From an uncultured Actinomycetes bacterium (GTDB lineage Bacteria > Actinomycetota > Coriobacteriia > Coriobacteriales > Atopobiaceae), in the NCBI GenBank assembly GCA_900318935.1, contig ONMP01000004.1, positions 1 to 37,134 on the forward strand: a DNA stretch of 37,134 nt, in the 5' to 3' direction. The notes beneath the pieces were generated by a model. The model was not told the DNA's origin. It made no database searches and saw only the letters and a list, made by a program, of their open reading frames with translations. Positions 1 through 6,688 of the stretch are shown here, in pieces. The translations under genes were made by a program, and so were the position numbers. Numbering within the stretch: the stretch's first letter is position 1; every line of letters starts with the position of its first letter.

Positions 1-468
1 TGCAGGACCTGCACACACGGATGCGATACCGCGCAGTGGGCTTGCCATGACGTACACGAGCTGAGCCATGAGCTCCTCGCGGCTGGCGAGGTCGGCGTAA
101 GCCTTTGCCTCTTCGGCGTTGAGACCCTGGCCGTCGGCGATGCCGGCGACGAACTCAATCTTCTTGAGCTTATCGGCAGTTGTCTTGATCGCCTTGGCGG
201 CATCAACCGGATCCTTCTCAAAGAAGACGTAAGCGCAGGTACCCACGAGGTTCTCCCCGATGTCAGGCAGACCCTCCTCCTTCAGCGCGATGCGCACGAT
301 GTTGTTCTTGTAGACCTTCATCTCGGAACCAACCTCGCGCAGTGCGCGACGCAGCTCCTGAGACTCCTTGACGGTCAGGCCACGATAGTCCACGACGAAG
401 AACCCCTTGGAGGCCTCGATCGAAGCCTTGACGTTCTCGAGCATCTCTACGTTGCTTTTGTTTGGCAT
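1..468 (-). CDS. rplJ: 50S ribosomal protein L10 (3' end cut by window)
   Basis: L10 forms the base of the ribosomal stalk: it binds 23S rRNA and carries the L7/L12 dimers that recruit translation factors. The minus-strand frame starts at the ATG at 468-466 (protein begins MPNKSNVEML) and stays open to base 1, giving 156 codons without a stop; the C-terminus lies outside the window. The visible part has the usual L10 features: a GFFVVDYRGLT stretch near residue 22, a MKVYKNNI stretch near residue 50, and an ASPLRGIA motif near the cut end. A strong GGAGG ribosome binding site lies just upstream of the ATG. The gene has its own promoter and a leader with a terminator-like hairpin, so it is likely controlled separately from rplK-rplA. 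rplL would be expected next, outside the window. Confidence 0.95.
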   Translation of the reverse strand, partial: MPNKSNVEMLENVKASIEASKGFFVVDYRGLTVKESQELRRALREVGSEMKVYKNNIVRIALKEEGLPDIGENLVGTCAYVFFEKDPVDAAKAIKTTADKLKKIEFVAGIADGQGLNAEEAKAYADLASREELMAQLVYVMASPLRGIASVCAGPA

Positions 469-647
469 AGAAACACCTCCTTCGTTGCGGTCGGGCACGA
501 GCCACTACAAGAAAAAAACTCCGCTTGGCGCAGCCAGACGGAGCCTAAGGAGAGTCTATCCTCAAGACCACCTCGGCAGGCGGGATAACCCATTGAGCCT
601 TGCGGCACCGGCTGTCTTTGGCAGCGATTCGTGCGATTCGGTTTGCG
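469..647 (-). promoter_or_regulatory. L10-type leader of the rplJ mRNA
   Basis: A leader of about 180 bases lies between the mapped promoter and the rplJ start. It contains the sequence CCTGCCGAGGTGG, which resembles the conserved element of the Rfam L10 leader, followed by an intrinsic-terminator hairpin before the ribosome binding site. In the known family, the L10(L12) complex binds this leader and represses its own synthesis. The start at 647 is estimated from the promoter's -10 box. A covariance-model search with the L10 leader would confirm the call. Confidence 0.7.
512..543 (-). terminator. Intrinsic terminator / attenuator in the rplJ leader
   Basis: On the minus strand CTCCG pairs with CGGAG, with an inner GGC/GCC pairing, and a run of seven T follows directly. 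It sits inside the leader before the rplJ start, the position expected for a transcription attenuator rather than an end-of-operon terminator. Confidence 0.75.
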
Positions 648-653
648 GTATGG

Positions 654-682
654 ATTCTTGCAAGTCTTGAACGAGAAGTCAA
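654..682 (-). promoter_or_regulatory. sigma-A-type promoter of rplJ
   Basis: On the minus strand the -35 box TTGACT (682-677) and the -10 box AAGAAT (659-654) are separated by exactly 17 bases. This predicts transcription starting near 647 and reading into the L10 leader. Confidence 0.75.
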
Positions 683-716
683 GCTCTGCACAAAAACTAA
701 GAAATGAGTCGAAAAC

Positions 717-749
717 CCGGTACTGGGGGGACAGTCCCCCCAGTACCGG
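717..749. repeat. Perfect GC-rich palindrome (GGGGAC/GTCCCC family)
   Basis: Sixteen bases pair perfectly with sixteen around a single central A (CCGGTACTGGGGGGAC ... GTCCCCCCAGTACCGG). Its GTACTGGGGGGACAGTCCCC core recurs at 16455-16514 and in shorter form at other intergenic sites in this window. It abuts the rplA terminator hairpin. Confidence 0.85.
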
Positions 750-798
750 TTGAGGTGCCTCCCCAGGACACAATCGCATCCCGGGGAGGCACCTCAAC
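749..798 (-). terminator. Long hairpin downstream of rplA
   Basis: A 16-bp perfect stem (GTTGAGGTGCCTCCCC with its complement) encloses an 18-base loop 21 bases past the rplA stop. No T-run follows, so it may act as a weak or factor-aided terminator or as an mRNA-stabilising 3' hairpin. It separates the rplK-rplA unit from the rplJ promoter. Confidence 0.55.
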
Positions 799-818
799 AA
801 CTCATTGCTAAAAAGTGC

Positions 819-1529
819 TTACGCCTTTGCCGTGAAGTCGCGGTTGATGGCGGGATCCAGACGAACGCCAGGCCCCATCGAAGAGGAGACGACGACGGAC
901 TTGACGTAGCGGCCCTTCGCACTTGCCGGCTTGACGCGCAGCAACTCGGTAAAGAGCGTGCCATAGTTCTCGGCGAGCTTCTCGGTCTCGAACGACACCT
1001 TGCCCAGAGGCACGTGGCAGATGCCGTAGCGGTCGGCACGATACTCGACACGACCGGCCTTGAGCTCGCGAACCATCTTTTGCACGTCCATGGTTACCGT
1101 ACCGAGCTTGGGGTTAGGCATGAGGCCACGGGGGCCGAGGATACGACCGAGGCGACCAACCTTGCCCATCATGTTGGGCGTCGCGATAGCGGCGTCGAAG
1201 TTGAGGTTACCCGCCTGCACCTGTGCGACGAGGTCATCAGAGCCGATAACGTCGGCGCCAGCGGCCTCGGCCTCACGGGCCTTGTCACCCTCGGCAAAGA
1301 CGGCCACGCGAACGCTCTTGCCCGTACCATGCGGCAGCGAGATAGAGCCACGAACGTTCTGGTCAGCCTTACGGGTGTCAACACCGAGGCGAATGGAGAC
1401 CTCTACGGTCTCGTCAAACTTGGCGGCGGCGATGTCCTTGACGAGCTGCAGACCCTCCATCGGAGTGTGCAGCTTGGAACGATCGATCTTTGCGAGCTGA
1501 TCCTTGTAACGCTTTCCGTGCTTAGGCAT
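819..1529 (-). CDS. rplA: 50S ribosomal protein L1
   Basis: L1 binds 23S rRNA at the mobile stalk beside the E site and in many bacteria represses translation of the rplK-rplA mRNA. The product is 236 residues, normal for the family. It begins [11 protein letters not shown] and carries the L1 signature around [20 protein letters not shown]. The frame is open further upstream to 1802, but that extension runs through the intergenic inverted repeat and overlaps rplK. The ATG at 1529 has an AAGGAG site immediately upstream and gives the canonical N-terminus. It follows rplK by 166 bases, a longer gap than usual for this pair because of an inverted repeat. Confidence 0.97.
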   Translation of the reverse strand: MPKHGKRYKDQLAKIDRSKLHTPMEGLQLVKDIAAAKFDETVEVSIRLGVDTRKADQNVRGSISLPHGTGKSVRVAVFAEGDKAREAEAAGADVIGSDDLVAQVQAGNLNFDAAIATPNMMGKVGRLGRILGPRGLMPNPKLGTVTMDVQKMVRELKAGRVEYRADRYGICHVPLGKVSFETEKLAENYGTLFTELLRVKPASAKGRYVKSVVVSSSMGPGVRLDPAINRDFTAKA

Positions 1530-1588
1530 ACCAATCTCCTTTGTGGTAGTTGACGGATTCGACGAATCCTTCCACGCTTCGCCCCGAA

Positions 1589-1677
1589 GGGCCCTTCGTA
1601 TCCTCCCGCCGCGAATCGCGCGAAGGCGCGTAGCGAACGTAGTGAGCGCTGAGCGGACAGGAGGATACGAAGGTCCC
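1589..1677. repeat. Inverted repeat between rplK and rplA
   Basis: Arms at 1589-1606 and 1660-1677 (core CCTTCGTATCCTCC) are complementary over 18 bases with one mismatch. The loop is itself rich in short GCG-containing palindromes. Neither arm is followed by a clear T-run on the minus strand. It lies inside what is normally a tight co-transcribed pair, so it could be a terminator-like or processing hairpin, or an inserted small repeat. Confidence 0.7.
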
Positions 1678-1695
1678 GCCCAGCGGTAGAACCTA

Positions 1696-2124
1696 TTAGG
1701 CCTCGGCGATGGTAACGCCCATGGAGCGAGCGGTACCAGCCACGATCTTCTTTGCAGCCTCGATGTCGTTGGCGTTGAGGTCGGGCATCTTGATCTCAGC
1801 AATCTTCGTCAGCTGCTCCTGGGTGAGCTGACCGACCTTATCGCGCTGCGGCACCGCAGAGCCACCCTTGAGGCCAAGCTCCTTCTTGATGAGCTGAGCC
1901 GCCGGCGGCGTCTTTGTAACAAACTCGAAAGTACGATCCTCGTAGACCGTAATCTCGACGGGGATGATATCGCCAGCCTTGTCCTTCGTGGCGTTGTTGA
2001 ACGCCGTGCAGAACTGCATAATGTTGACTTGGGCAGCACCAAGCGCGGGTCCGACAGGAGGCGCGGGGTTGGCCTGTCCTGCCGGAATCTGGAGCTTAAT
2101 GAAGTGAGTTACTTGCTTTGCCAT
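1696..2124 (-). CDS. rplK: 50S ribosomal protein L11
   Basis: L11 binds the GTPase-associated region of 23S rRNA together with L10 and helps elongation factors and the stringent-response enzyme act on the ribosome. The product is 142 residues, the usual size. It begins [16 protein letters not shown] and includes the conserved [10 protein letters not shown] segment of the N-terminal domain and a C-terminal rRNA-binding domain ending [15 protein letters not shown] ribosome binding site precedes the ATG. It follows nusG by 108 bases and leads into rplA, the standard nusG-rplK-rplA order. Confidence 0.98.
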   Translation of the reverse strand: MAKQVTHFIKLQIPAGQANPAPPVGPALGAAQVNIMQFCTAFNNATKDKAGDIIPVEITVYEDRTFEFVTKTPPAAQLIKKELGLKGGSAVPQRDKVGQLTQEQLTKIAEIKMPDLNANDIEAAKKIVAGTARSMGVTIAEA

Positions 2125-2232
2125 GCTATGCTCCCTTGATAGGTAGTTGCTAGTTGCTATTCTCCAGCCAGAATCGAGAAGCTATCCTCACCGATAACGA
2201 ATCTGGCCGATTCACCGACACTCGATGAGACC

Positions 2233-2778
2233 TTACCCGATGACCGACACTTGGTCGATAGTCAACTCCACGGGCGTATCACGACCAAAGATGCTGACCA
2301 TGACCTTGACCTTGTTTGCCTCGGGATTGATCTCGGAAATCTGGCCATCAAAGTCCGCAAGCGGGCCAGATGTCACGCGCACTGCTTGTCCGACTTCGAG
2401 ATTCGTGGCTGTACGCTTAGGAACCGAAGAGGTTCCACCGCGTGAGCCCGCATGCATAATTCTGTTGTACTCAGAACGACGGAGTGGCGATGGCTTGCCA
2501 TCAACACCCACGAATCCCGTGACACCAGCGGTATTGCGCACGATGGTCCACGTGTCATCGTTCATCTCCATGCGAACAAGCACGTACCCAGGAAAGACCT
2601 TGGCCTCCTTGGTGTCTCGCTTGCCACCGTCCTTAATCTCGATGACTTCCTCGGTGGGTATCTGGATGTCCACTATGAGATTCTCGGCACCGAAGGTCTC
2701 GATCCTATGCTCTAGATCCACCTTGACCCTGTTTTCGTATCCCGAGTATGTGTGGACAACATACCAACGCTTTGCCAT
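2233..2778 (-). CDS. nusG: Transcription termination/antitermination factor NusG
   Basis: NusG binds RNA polymerase, modulates pausing and termination, and couples transcription to translation. The product is 181 residues beginning MAKRWYVVHTYSGYE, which is the start of the NGN domain. A KOW domain near the C-terminus contains GQAVRVTSGPLADFDG. The frame is open upstream to 2841, but that extension is inside secE. The ATG at 2778, two bases past the secE stop, gives the conserved N-terminus. The actinobacterial N-terminal acidic extension is absent, so this is a short NusG like those of Firmicutes. Confidence 0.97.
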   Translation of the reverse strand: MAKRWYVVHTYSGYENRVKVDLEHRIETFGAENLIVDIQIPTEEVIEIKDGGKRDTKEAKVFPGYVLVRMEMNDDTWTIVRNTAGVTGFVGVDGKPSPLRRSEYNRIMHAGSRGGTSSVPKRTATNLEVGQAVRVTSGPLADFDGQISEINPEANKVKVMVSIFGRDTPVELTIDQVSVIG

Positions 2779-2780
2779 CA

Positions 2781-3161
2781 CTAGCCCCTCAGACCTGTGT
2801 ACTGCACGAGACCGGCGACGAAACCAGTATCGACGAGCCAAATTGCTACGCCAAACACGATGAGCGTAACAATGACAGCAAACGAGTAGCTACGCATCTC
2901 TGCAGCCGTCGGCCACGTAACCTTGCGCATCTCCTGACGCACATCGCCAAGATAACCGGTTACAACAGCAAGGCCCTTACGATCTGCCTTAGCAATCGCG
3001 GTGGCCTTCGGCTTAGACGACTTGTCCTGCTTGCCCTTAAACAGCGAATGTGACTTCTCGTCCTTTGATGGCGCCGCTACAGCCTGTGCGGCTTCCTTGC
3101 GAGCGCGCTCCTGCTGGCGAGCTTTGCGCGCGGATCTTTTGTTGCGCTCCCTTTTGGCCAT
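2781..3161 (-). CDS. secE: Preprotein translocase subunit SecE
   Basis: SecE clamps SecY in the Sec translocon of the inner membrane. The product is 126 residues. Residues 1-65 are a very basic Lys/Arg/Ala-rich cytoplasmic extension, typical of actinobacteria. They are followed by the conserved amphipathic segment around VRQEMRKVTWPTAAEM and a single transmembrane helix (about residues 93-113). It lies directly upstream of nusG with a two-base gap, the classical secE-nusG pair, and downstream of tRNA-Trp. A GGAAGGAA ribosome binding site precedes the ATG. Confidence 0.96.
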   Translation of the reverse strand: MAKRERNKRSARKARQQERARKEAAQAVAAPSKDEKSHSLFKGKQDKSSKPKATAIAKADRKGLAVVTGYLGDVRQEMRKVTWPTAAEMRSYSFAVIVTLIVFGVAIWLVDTGFVAGLVQYTGLRG

Positions 3162-3205
3162 GCTTGGGTTCCTTCCAAAAGCCTCGTATAAAGCCTTGTA
3201 TCATA

Positions 3206-3235
3206 GAAACCGGCTATCCCCGAAGGGAAAGCCGG
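3206..3235 (-). terminator. Hairpin after tRNA-Trp
   Basis: An 11-bp stem with one mismatch (CCGGCTTTCCC with GGGATAGCCGG) closes on a TTCG tetraloop and is followed by TTTCT on the minus strand. It lies between tRNA-Trp and secE. It probably terminates or attenuates readthrough from rpmG/tRNA-Trp into secE, or marks the tRNA 3' processing site. Confidence 0.7.
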
Positions 3236-3244
3236 TGAATTTAC

Positions 3245-3320
3245 TGGCACGCCAGGAAGGACTCGAACCCTCAACACGCGGTTTTGGAGACCGCTGCTCT
3301 ACCAATTGAACTACTGGCGT
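3245..3320 (-). tRNA. tRNA-Trp (anticodon CCA)
   Basis: The 76-nt cloverleaf has acceptor arms ACGCCAG/CTGGCGT, discriminator G, an encoded CCA end, the T-loop TTCGAGT, and the anticodon loop CTCCAAA. Lying between rpmG and secE is its classical location in Gram-positive bacteria. Confidence 0.96.
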
Positions 3321-3335
3321 GTGTTAAAACCTATT

Positions 3336-3485
3336 TTAGCGCGTTTCCCTGTGCGCTGTGTGCTTTTTGCACCACCGGCAATATTTCTTCATTTCTAGGC
3401 GCTCAGGATTGTTGGCCTTGTTCTTCTTAATGGTGTAATTGCGACGCTTGCACTCGGTGCATGCTAGTGTAACAAGAGTGCGCAT
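3336..3485 (-). CDS. rpmG: 50S ribosomal protein L33
   Basis: L33 is a small large-subunit protein near the E site. The frame from ATG 3485 to the stop at 3336 encodes 49 residues ([18 protein letters not shown] ... [14 protein letters not shown]). Two CxxC pairs (C9/C12 and C36/C39 by my count) make it the zinc-binding (C+) form. A GAGGAGG ribosome binding site and a strong promoter lie directly upstream. It is probably co-transcribed with tRNA-Trp, 15 bases downstream. Confidence 0.95.
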   Translation of the reverse strand: MRTLVTLACTECKRRNYTIKKNKANNPERLEMKKYCRWCKKHTAHRETR

Positions 3486-3515
3486 TTTTCCTCCTCATAC
3501 GTGACGCGATGCAGA

Positions 3516-3545
3516 AACATACCATTTCTCGCAGGTACGTGTCAA
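3516..3545 (-). promoter_or_regulatory. Promoter of rpmG / tRNA-Trp
   Basis: The minus strand shows TTGACA (3545-3540), an 18-base spacer and TATGTT (3521-3516), a near-consensus sigma-A promoter about 30 bases before the rpmG start. Confidence 0.8.
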
Positions 3546-3596
3546 CACCCTTTGTGAAATAAATCGAATCCTCACCCAGAGTCATTGCTACGACAC

Positions 3597-3626
3597 AAAA
3601 AACCCGGCGTCACGAAGGACGCCGGG
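3597..3626 (-). terminator. tuf terminator
   Basis: A nine-base-pair stem (CCCGGCGTC with its complement) with a six-base loop is followed on the minus strand by a run of six T, 22 bases past the tuf stop. It is a textbook intrinsic terminator. Confidence 0.92.
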
Positions 3627-3648
3627 CCGTCAAGCAGTGGGTCTGAGA

Positions 3649-4854
3649 CTACTCGATAATGGTGGAGACTCGACCGTCGCCTACCGTGTGGCCACCCTCG
3701 CGGATAGCGAACTTGAGGCCCTGCTCCATAGCGATCGGGTGAATGAGCTCAGCGGTAATCGTCACGTGGTCGCCAGGCATTGCCATCTCAACAGTGCCGC
3801 CATTGGCATCGGTGAGCTGCTGGATGTCGCCGGTAACGTCGGTGGTGCGGAAGTAGAACTGCGGACGATAGCCAGAGAAGAACGGCGTGTGACGGCCACC
3901 CTCCTCCTTGGTGAGGACGTAAATCTCGCCAGTGAACTTGGCGTGCGGGGTAACGGAACCAGGAGCGCAGATGACCTGGCCACGCTCGATCTGCTCGCGC
4001 TTGATGCCACGCAGGAGGATACCCACGTTGTCGCCAGCCTCGCAGTAGTCCATGGACTTACGGAACATCTCGATACCGGTAGCGGTAGACTTCTGGGTCT
4101 CCTTGATGCCGACGATCTCGACGGGGGTGTTGAGCTTGAGCTGACCGCGCTCGACACGACCGGTTGCGACGGTACCACGACCAGAGATGGTCATGACGTC
4201 CTCGACTGCCATCAGGAACGGCTTCTCGTTGTCACGAGCGGGGGTCGGGATGTAGGTGTCGACCTCGTGCATGAGCTCACGGATAGCCTCATAGTAGTTC
4301 TCGTCGCCCTCGAGAGCCTTGAGAGCGGAACCCTGGATGATGGGCAGATCGTCGCCGGGGAAGTCGTACTCGTCGAGGAGCTCACGGGTCTCCATCTCAA
4401 CGAGCTCGATGAGCTCCTCGTCGTCAACCATGTCGCACTTGTTGAGGAAGACGATGATGTAAGGAACGCCGACCTGACGGGCGAGCAGGATGTGCTCACG
4501 AGTCTGGGCCATCGGGCCGTCGGTAGCGGCGATAACGAGGATTGCGCCGTCCATCTGAGCAGCGCCGGAAATCATGTTCTTGATGTAGTCAGCGTGACCC
4601 GGGCAGTCAACGTGAGCATAGTGACGGGACTCGGTCTCGTACTCAACGTGAGCGACGGAGATGGTGATGCCGCGCTGGCGCTCCTCGGGAGCCTTGTCAA
4701 TCTGATCGAACGCCGTGAAGTCAGCCTTGCAACCCGGGGTCTCAGAGAGAACCTTGGTGATGGCGGCGGTCAGAGTGGTCTTGCCATGGTCGACGTGACC
4801 AATCGTACCGATGTTTACATGCGGCTTACTACGTTCGAACTTCTCTTTGGCCAT
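3649..4854 (-). CDS. tuf: Elongation factor Tu
   Basis: EF-Tu delivers aminoacyl-tRNA to the ribosome in a GTP-dependent manner. The product is 401 residues beginning [19 protein letters not shown]. It shows the G1 loop GHVDHGKT, G2 with RGITI, G3 DCPGH, G4 NKCD and G5 SALK, then the two beta-barrel domains ending [10 protein letters not shown]. The frame is open upstream to 5073 through the tRNA genes, but the ATG at 4854 with an AAGGAGG site is clearly the start. It follows tRNA-Tyr, tRNA-Thr and tRNA-Met on the same strand. fusA and the str operon are not adjacent, so this tuf is associated with tRNAs rather than with rpsL-rpsG-fusA. Confidence 0.98.
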   Translation of the reverse strand: MAKEKFERSKPHVNIGTIGHVDHGKTTLTAAITKVLSETPGCKADFTAFDQIDKAPEERQRGITISVAHVEYETESRHYAHVDCPGHADYIKNMISGAAQMDGAILVIAATDGPMAQTREHILLARQVGVPYIIVFLNKCDMVDDEELIELVEMETRELLDEYDFPGDDLPIIQGSALKALEGDENYYEAIRELMHEVDTYIPTPARDNEKPFLMAVEDVMTISGRGTVATGRVERGQLKLNTPVEIVGIKETQKSTATGIEMFRKSMDYCEAGDNVGILLRGIKREQIERGQVICAPGSVTPHAKFTGEIYVLTKEEGGRHTPFFSGYRPQFYFRTTDVTGDIQQLTDANGGTVEMAMPGDHVTITAELIHPIAMEQGLKFAIREGGHTVGDGRVSTIIE

Positions 4855-4906
4855 TGCCGTCCTCCTTAAACAACCATTACGGCCAGTTAGTGCCTTTATA
4901 TGTTCA

Positions 4907-4924
4907 GCGGCGCCGAAGCGCCGC
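4907..4924 (-). other. Hairpin between tRNA-Met and tuf
   Basis: A GC-only seven-base stem (GCGGCGC with GCGCCGC) closes on a four-base TTCG-type loop 10 bases past the tRNA-Met 3' end. No T-run follows, so it looks like an RNA processing or stability element in the tRNA-tuf transcript rather than a terminator. Confidence 0.5.
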
Positions 4925-4933
4925 ATTGAACTC

Positions 4934-5010
4934 TGGTACCGGTGACTGGACTCGAACCAGTGACATCGCGGGTATGAGCCGCGTGCTCTAACCAACTGAG
5001 CTACACCGGC
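4934..5010 (-). tRNA. tRNA-Met (anticodon CAT)
   Basis: A 77-nt cloverleaf with acceptor arms GCCGGTG/CACCGGT, discriminator A, encoded CCA and anticodon loop CTCATAC. The first acceptor pair is G-U. It is most likely the elongator methionine tRNA. A CAT anticodon can also belong to tRNA-Ile2 after lysidine modification, which the sequence alone does not exclude. Confidence 0.88.
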
Positions 5011-5028
5011 AGGTGCTTGCTTGAAAAA

Positions 5029-5104
5029 TGGAGCCCGCGACCAGACTTGAACTGGTGGCCTCCTCGTTACCAACGAGGTGCTCTACCGACTGAGCTACAC
5101 GGGC
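5029..5104 (-). tRNA. tRNA-Thr (anticodon GGT)
   Basis: A 76-nt cloverleaf with acceptor arms GCCCGTG/CGCGGGC, encoded CCA, T-loop TTCAAGT and anticodon loop TTGGTAA. It lies 18 bases from tRNA-Met in the tRNA-tuf unit. Confidence 0.95.
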
Positions 5105-5107
5105 AGA

Positions 5108-5191
5108 TGGTGGGGATGCCTGGACTCGAACCAGGGAACCCAGAGGGAGCGGATTTACAGTCCGCCGCAGTTGCCGCTGTGCCACATCCCC
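5108..5191 (-). tRNA. tRNA-Tyr (anticodon GTA)
   Basis: An 84-nt type II tRNA with acceptor arms GGGGATG/CATCCCC, encoded CCA, anticodon loop CTGTAAA and an extended variable arm as expected for bacterial tRNA-Tyr. It is the first gene of the tRNA-tuf transcript. Confidence 0.95.
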
Positions 5192-5244
5192 ATTTTTCTG
5201 TTTTCAAGCACTCATCGGAAGCTTTGCTCCGTCAAGCAGGGAAC

Positions 5245-5273
5245 AATGTACGCCCGTCGCAAAGCATTGTCAA
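5245..5273 (-). promoter_or_regulatory. Promoter of the tRNA-Tyr/Thr/Met-tuf unit
   Basis: The minus strand shows TTGACA (5273-5268), a 17-base spacer and TACATT (5250-5245), 53 bases upstream of tRNA-Tyr. It is near consensus, consistent with very high expression of EF-Tu. Confidence 0.85.
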
Positions 5274-5386
5274 CGTTTTCTCTTCCAGACGGTCTCACAT
5301 CACGAAACCTGCACAATCGACGACCTAATACCGTCAAGGTCGGCGAAGCGGAAAAGCAAAGCCAAGCAAGTTGTCCTTTTCTGAGG

Positions 5387-5414
5387 CGGGGACACCCCAG
5401 ACGGTGCGTCCCCG
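5387..5414. repeat. Weak GGGGAC/GTCCCC hairpin
   Basis: CGGGGAC and GTCCCCG flank a short loop in the divergent region between the tRNA-tuf promoter and the plus-strand peptide gene. TTATTATT follows on the plus strand, so it could end plus-strand transcription, though no plus-strand gene lies upstream. It resembles the palindrome family found elsewhere in the window but is shorter. Confidence 0.5.
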
Positions 5415-5469
5415 TTATTATTACCATTGACAACGTAAAATAAACTAGAGATCGAGAGGTATTCAAACC

Positions 5470-5856
5470 ATGAGCTACGAGATCAACCTCACCGAGGAGC
5501 AGCAACAGCGCATCGAGGAGGCGCAGACGCCCGAAGAAAAGGTGCGTGTCTTCAACGAGGCGCTTCGCGACGCGCGTAGCGGAGCGGAACTCTCCGAAGA
5601 TGATCTAGACACCATAAGCGGCGGCGGCACAAAGTGCCCGCCAACGATGGAGGGTGTCAAAGATGCTCTCACCACGGTCCAGTTTTTGATCAATAACTTT
5701 GGCCTCGAGATGGCGAATCTCTGGCTGGAAGAGAATGACTACCCCACGATCAAGCAGGACGCCCGTGCCGGTCTCTCGGACCTGCGTCGGTACTGGACCT
5801 CCAAGGTCCAGGGCACTGAGAACTACACCTCTCCCAGTAGCGCCATCAGGCTTTAA
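5470..5856 (+). CDS. Peptide with double-glycine (RiPP/bacteriocin-type) leader
   Basis: The product is 128 residues. Residues 1-52 look like the leader of a ribosomally made, exported peptide: charged and helical (TEEQQQRIEEAQTPEEKV), ending with ELSEDDLDTISGGG. That motif fits the ELxxxxLxxIxGG leader of peptides cut by C39-peptidase transporters, as in the Nif11-related and bacteriocin families. The remaining ~75 residues have one cysteine (in TKCPPT) and otherwise look like an ordinary amphipathic helical protein, so it may not be a classical modified peptide. A GAGAGG ribosome binding site precedes the ATG. It is one of the few plus-strand genes here and stands alone: no modification enzyme, transporter or immunity gene is adjacent. 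The leader assignment comes from motif recognition, not from a database match. Confidence 0.65.
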   Translation: MSYEINLTEEQQQRIEEAQTPEEKVRVFNEALRDARSGAELSEDDLDTISGGGTKCPPTMEGVKDALTTVQFLINNFGLEMANLWLEENDYPTIKQDARAGLSDLRRYWTSKVQGTENYTSPSSAIRL

Positions 5857-5940
5857 TCTGCCATAGACTGAAAGCGGTTCCGTTCGGTCAACTCATATCG
5901 CCCGCTAGAGCTTCCATTGGAGTCTGGGACGACACCGGCC

Positions 5941-6388
5941 TCAATATACGTCGAAGATGTCTGTGCTCGTCCCGAAACTGGTCCTCCCCGTGTCGTCGAG
6001 GTCGAACACCTCGTTGTACAGGCAGGTGAAGGGTTTCTCCCACCACCGATCGTCGTGGTAGTGGCCGAAGAACCAGCGCTTGAAGGACCTTCCCGCCGCC
6101 CCACTCATACTCCGGGTAGCTCTTCAGGAGGTCGAAGTTCTCGTGGTTGCCGTCGATCCAGAGCGTCGTGTACGGCTGAGACTCGAACCAGTCCACCCAG
6201 CGCTCCTGCTCGAGATAGTCGCCGTAGAGTTTCGATTCCGGTCCGCACTGCGGAGTCCACACGAAGCCCCAGTCCCCCAAGATTATCACGTAGTCGTCTC
6301 GAGTCAGCCCTTTCGTGTCGAAGCTCTTAGGGAGCAGCTTTTCCAGGTCGTAGGTGTAGTGCGTGTCACCCGTCAGATAAATCGCCAA
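5941..6388 (-). pseudogene. Metallophosphoesterase, internally deleted and frameshifted
   Basis: The N-terminal part (from about 6388) reads IYLTGDTH, then VIILGDWGFVW, then LWIDGNHENFD: the DxH, GD and GNHE motifs of calcineurin-like phosphoesterases. After YPEYEWGGGK (near 6093) the frame is wrong. In another frame the sequence continues KRWFFGHYHDDRWWEK, the C-terminal GHxH metal motif, and ends at a TGA at 5943-5941. The segment that normally lies between GNHE and GHxH (usually about 60-100 residues, with another metal-binding His) is missing. The gene has therefore lost an internal piece and shifted frame. The start is uncertain: a TTG at 6388 follows a GGGGAAGG site, and the frame is open upstream into the tRNA terminator. 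Its loss of function is inferred from the missing motif. Confidence 0.8.
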
Positions 6389-6441
6389 TGGACCTTCCCC
6401 AATCAGACTTCTTGCCCCTCGTCCGAGACCATGCTCTGCAA

Positions 6442-6473
6442 CAAACAAATAAGCCTCCCTTTGTGGGGGAGGC
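6442..6473 (-). terminator. Terminator of tRNA-Thr(TGT)
   Basis: GCCTCCC pairs with GGGAGGC across a seven-base loop and is followed on the minus strand by TTATTTGTTT, starting 11 bases past the tRNA 3' end. Confidence 0.85.
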
Positions 6474-6483
6474 ATCATGATCA

Positions 6484-6558
6484 TGGAGCCAGAGATGGGA
6501 ATCGAACCCATAACCACCGGATTACAAGGCCGGTGCTCTACCATTGAGCCACTCTGGC
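6484..6558 (-). tRNA. tRNA-Thr (anticodon TGT)
   Basis: A 75-nt cloverleaf with acceptor arms GCCAGAG/CTCTGGC, encoded CCA, T-loop TTCGATT and anticodon loop CTTGTAA. It has its own promoter and terminator, so it is a single-gene unit. With the GGT isoacceptor at 5029 it covers pyrimidine- and A-ending threonine codons. Confidence 0.95.
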
Positions 6559-6568
6559 GTGAAGCATT

Positions 6569-6574
6569 ATCATA
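6569..6574 (-). promoter_or_regulatory. Extended -10 promoter of tRNA-Thr(TGT)
   Basis: The minus strand reads TGGTATGAT, an extended -10 (TGnTATGAT), 10 bases upstream of the mature tRNA. No good -35 box is visible at the proper distance. Confidence 0.55.
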
Positions 6575-6688
6575 CCATAGTTTCGCGCCAAACAAAGCAA
6601 AAAGACAGCGTTTGACCACGATTTCACCGCGGGCAAGCGATCCGGGCAAGCCATCCTCATGCCGTGGCGCGACAAGCCCCAGCGTGCG

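Noticed and set aside
717..798. Tandem palindromes considered as a CRISPR or attachment site
   Set aside because: Only two different hairpins, no spacers and no recombinase gene; better explained as a repeat-family copy plus a 3' hairpin.
819..1802. 327-codon version of rplA extending upstream
   Set aside because: The extension reads through an inverted repeat and overlaps rplK; the ATG at 1529 gives the canonical L1 N-terminus.
3637..4869. Long plus-strand open frame (410 codons) opposite tuf
   Set aside because: It is the antisense shadow of the highly biased tuf codons; no start site or family motif.
5853..6104. Minus-strand 83-codon open frame overlapping the phosphoesterase relic
   Set aside because: It is a third frame of the same degraded gene with low-complexity Ser/Thr/Arg content.
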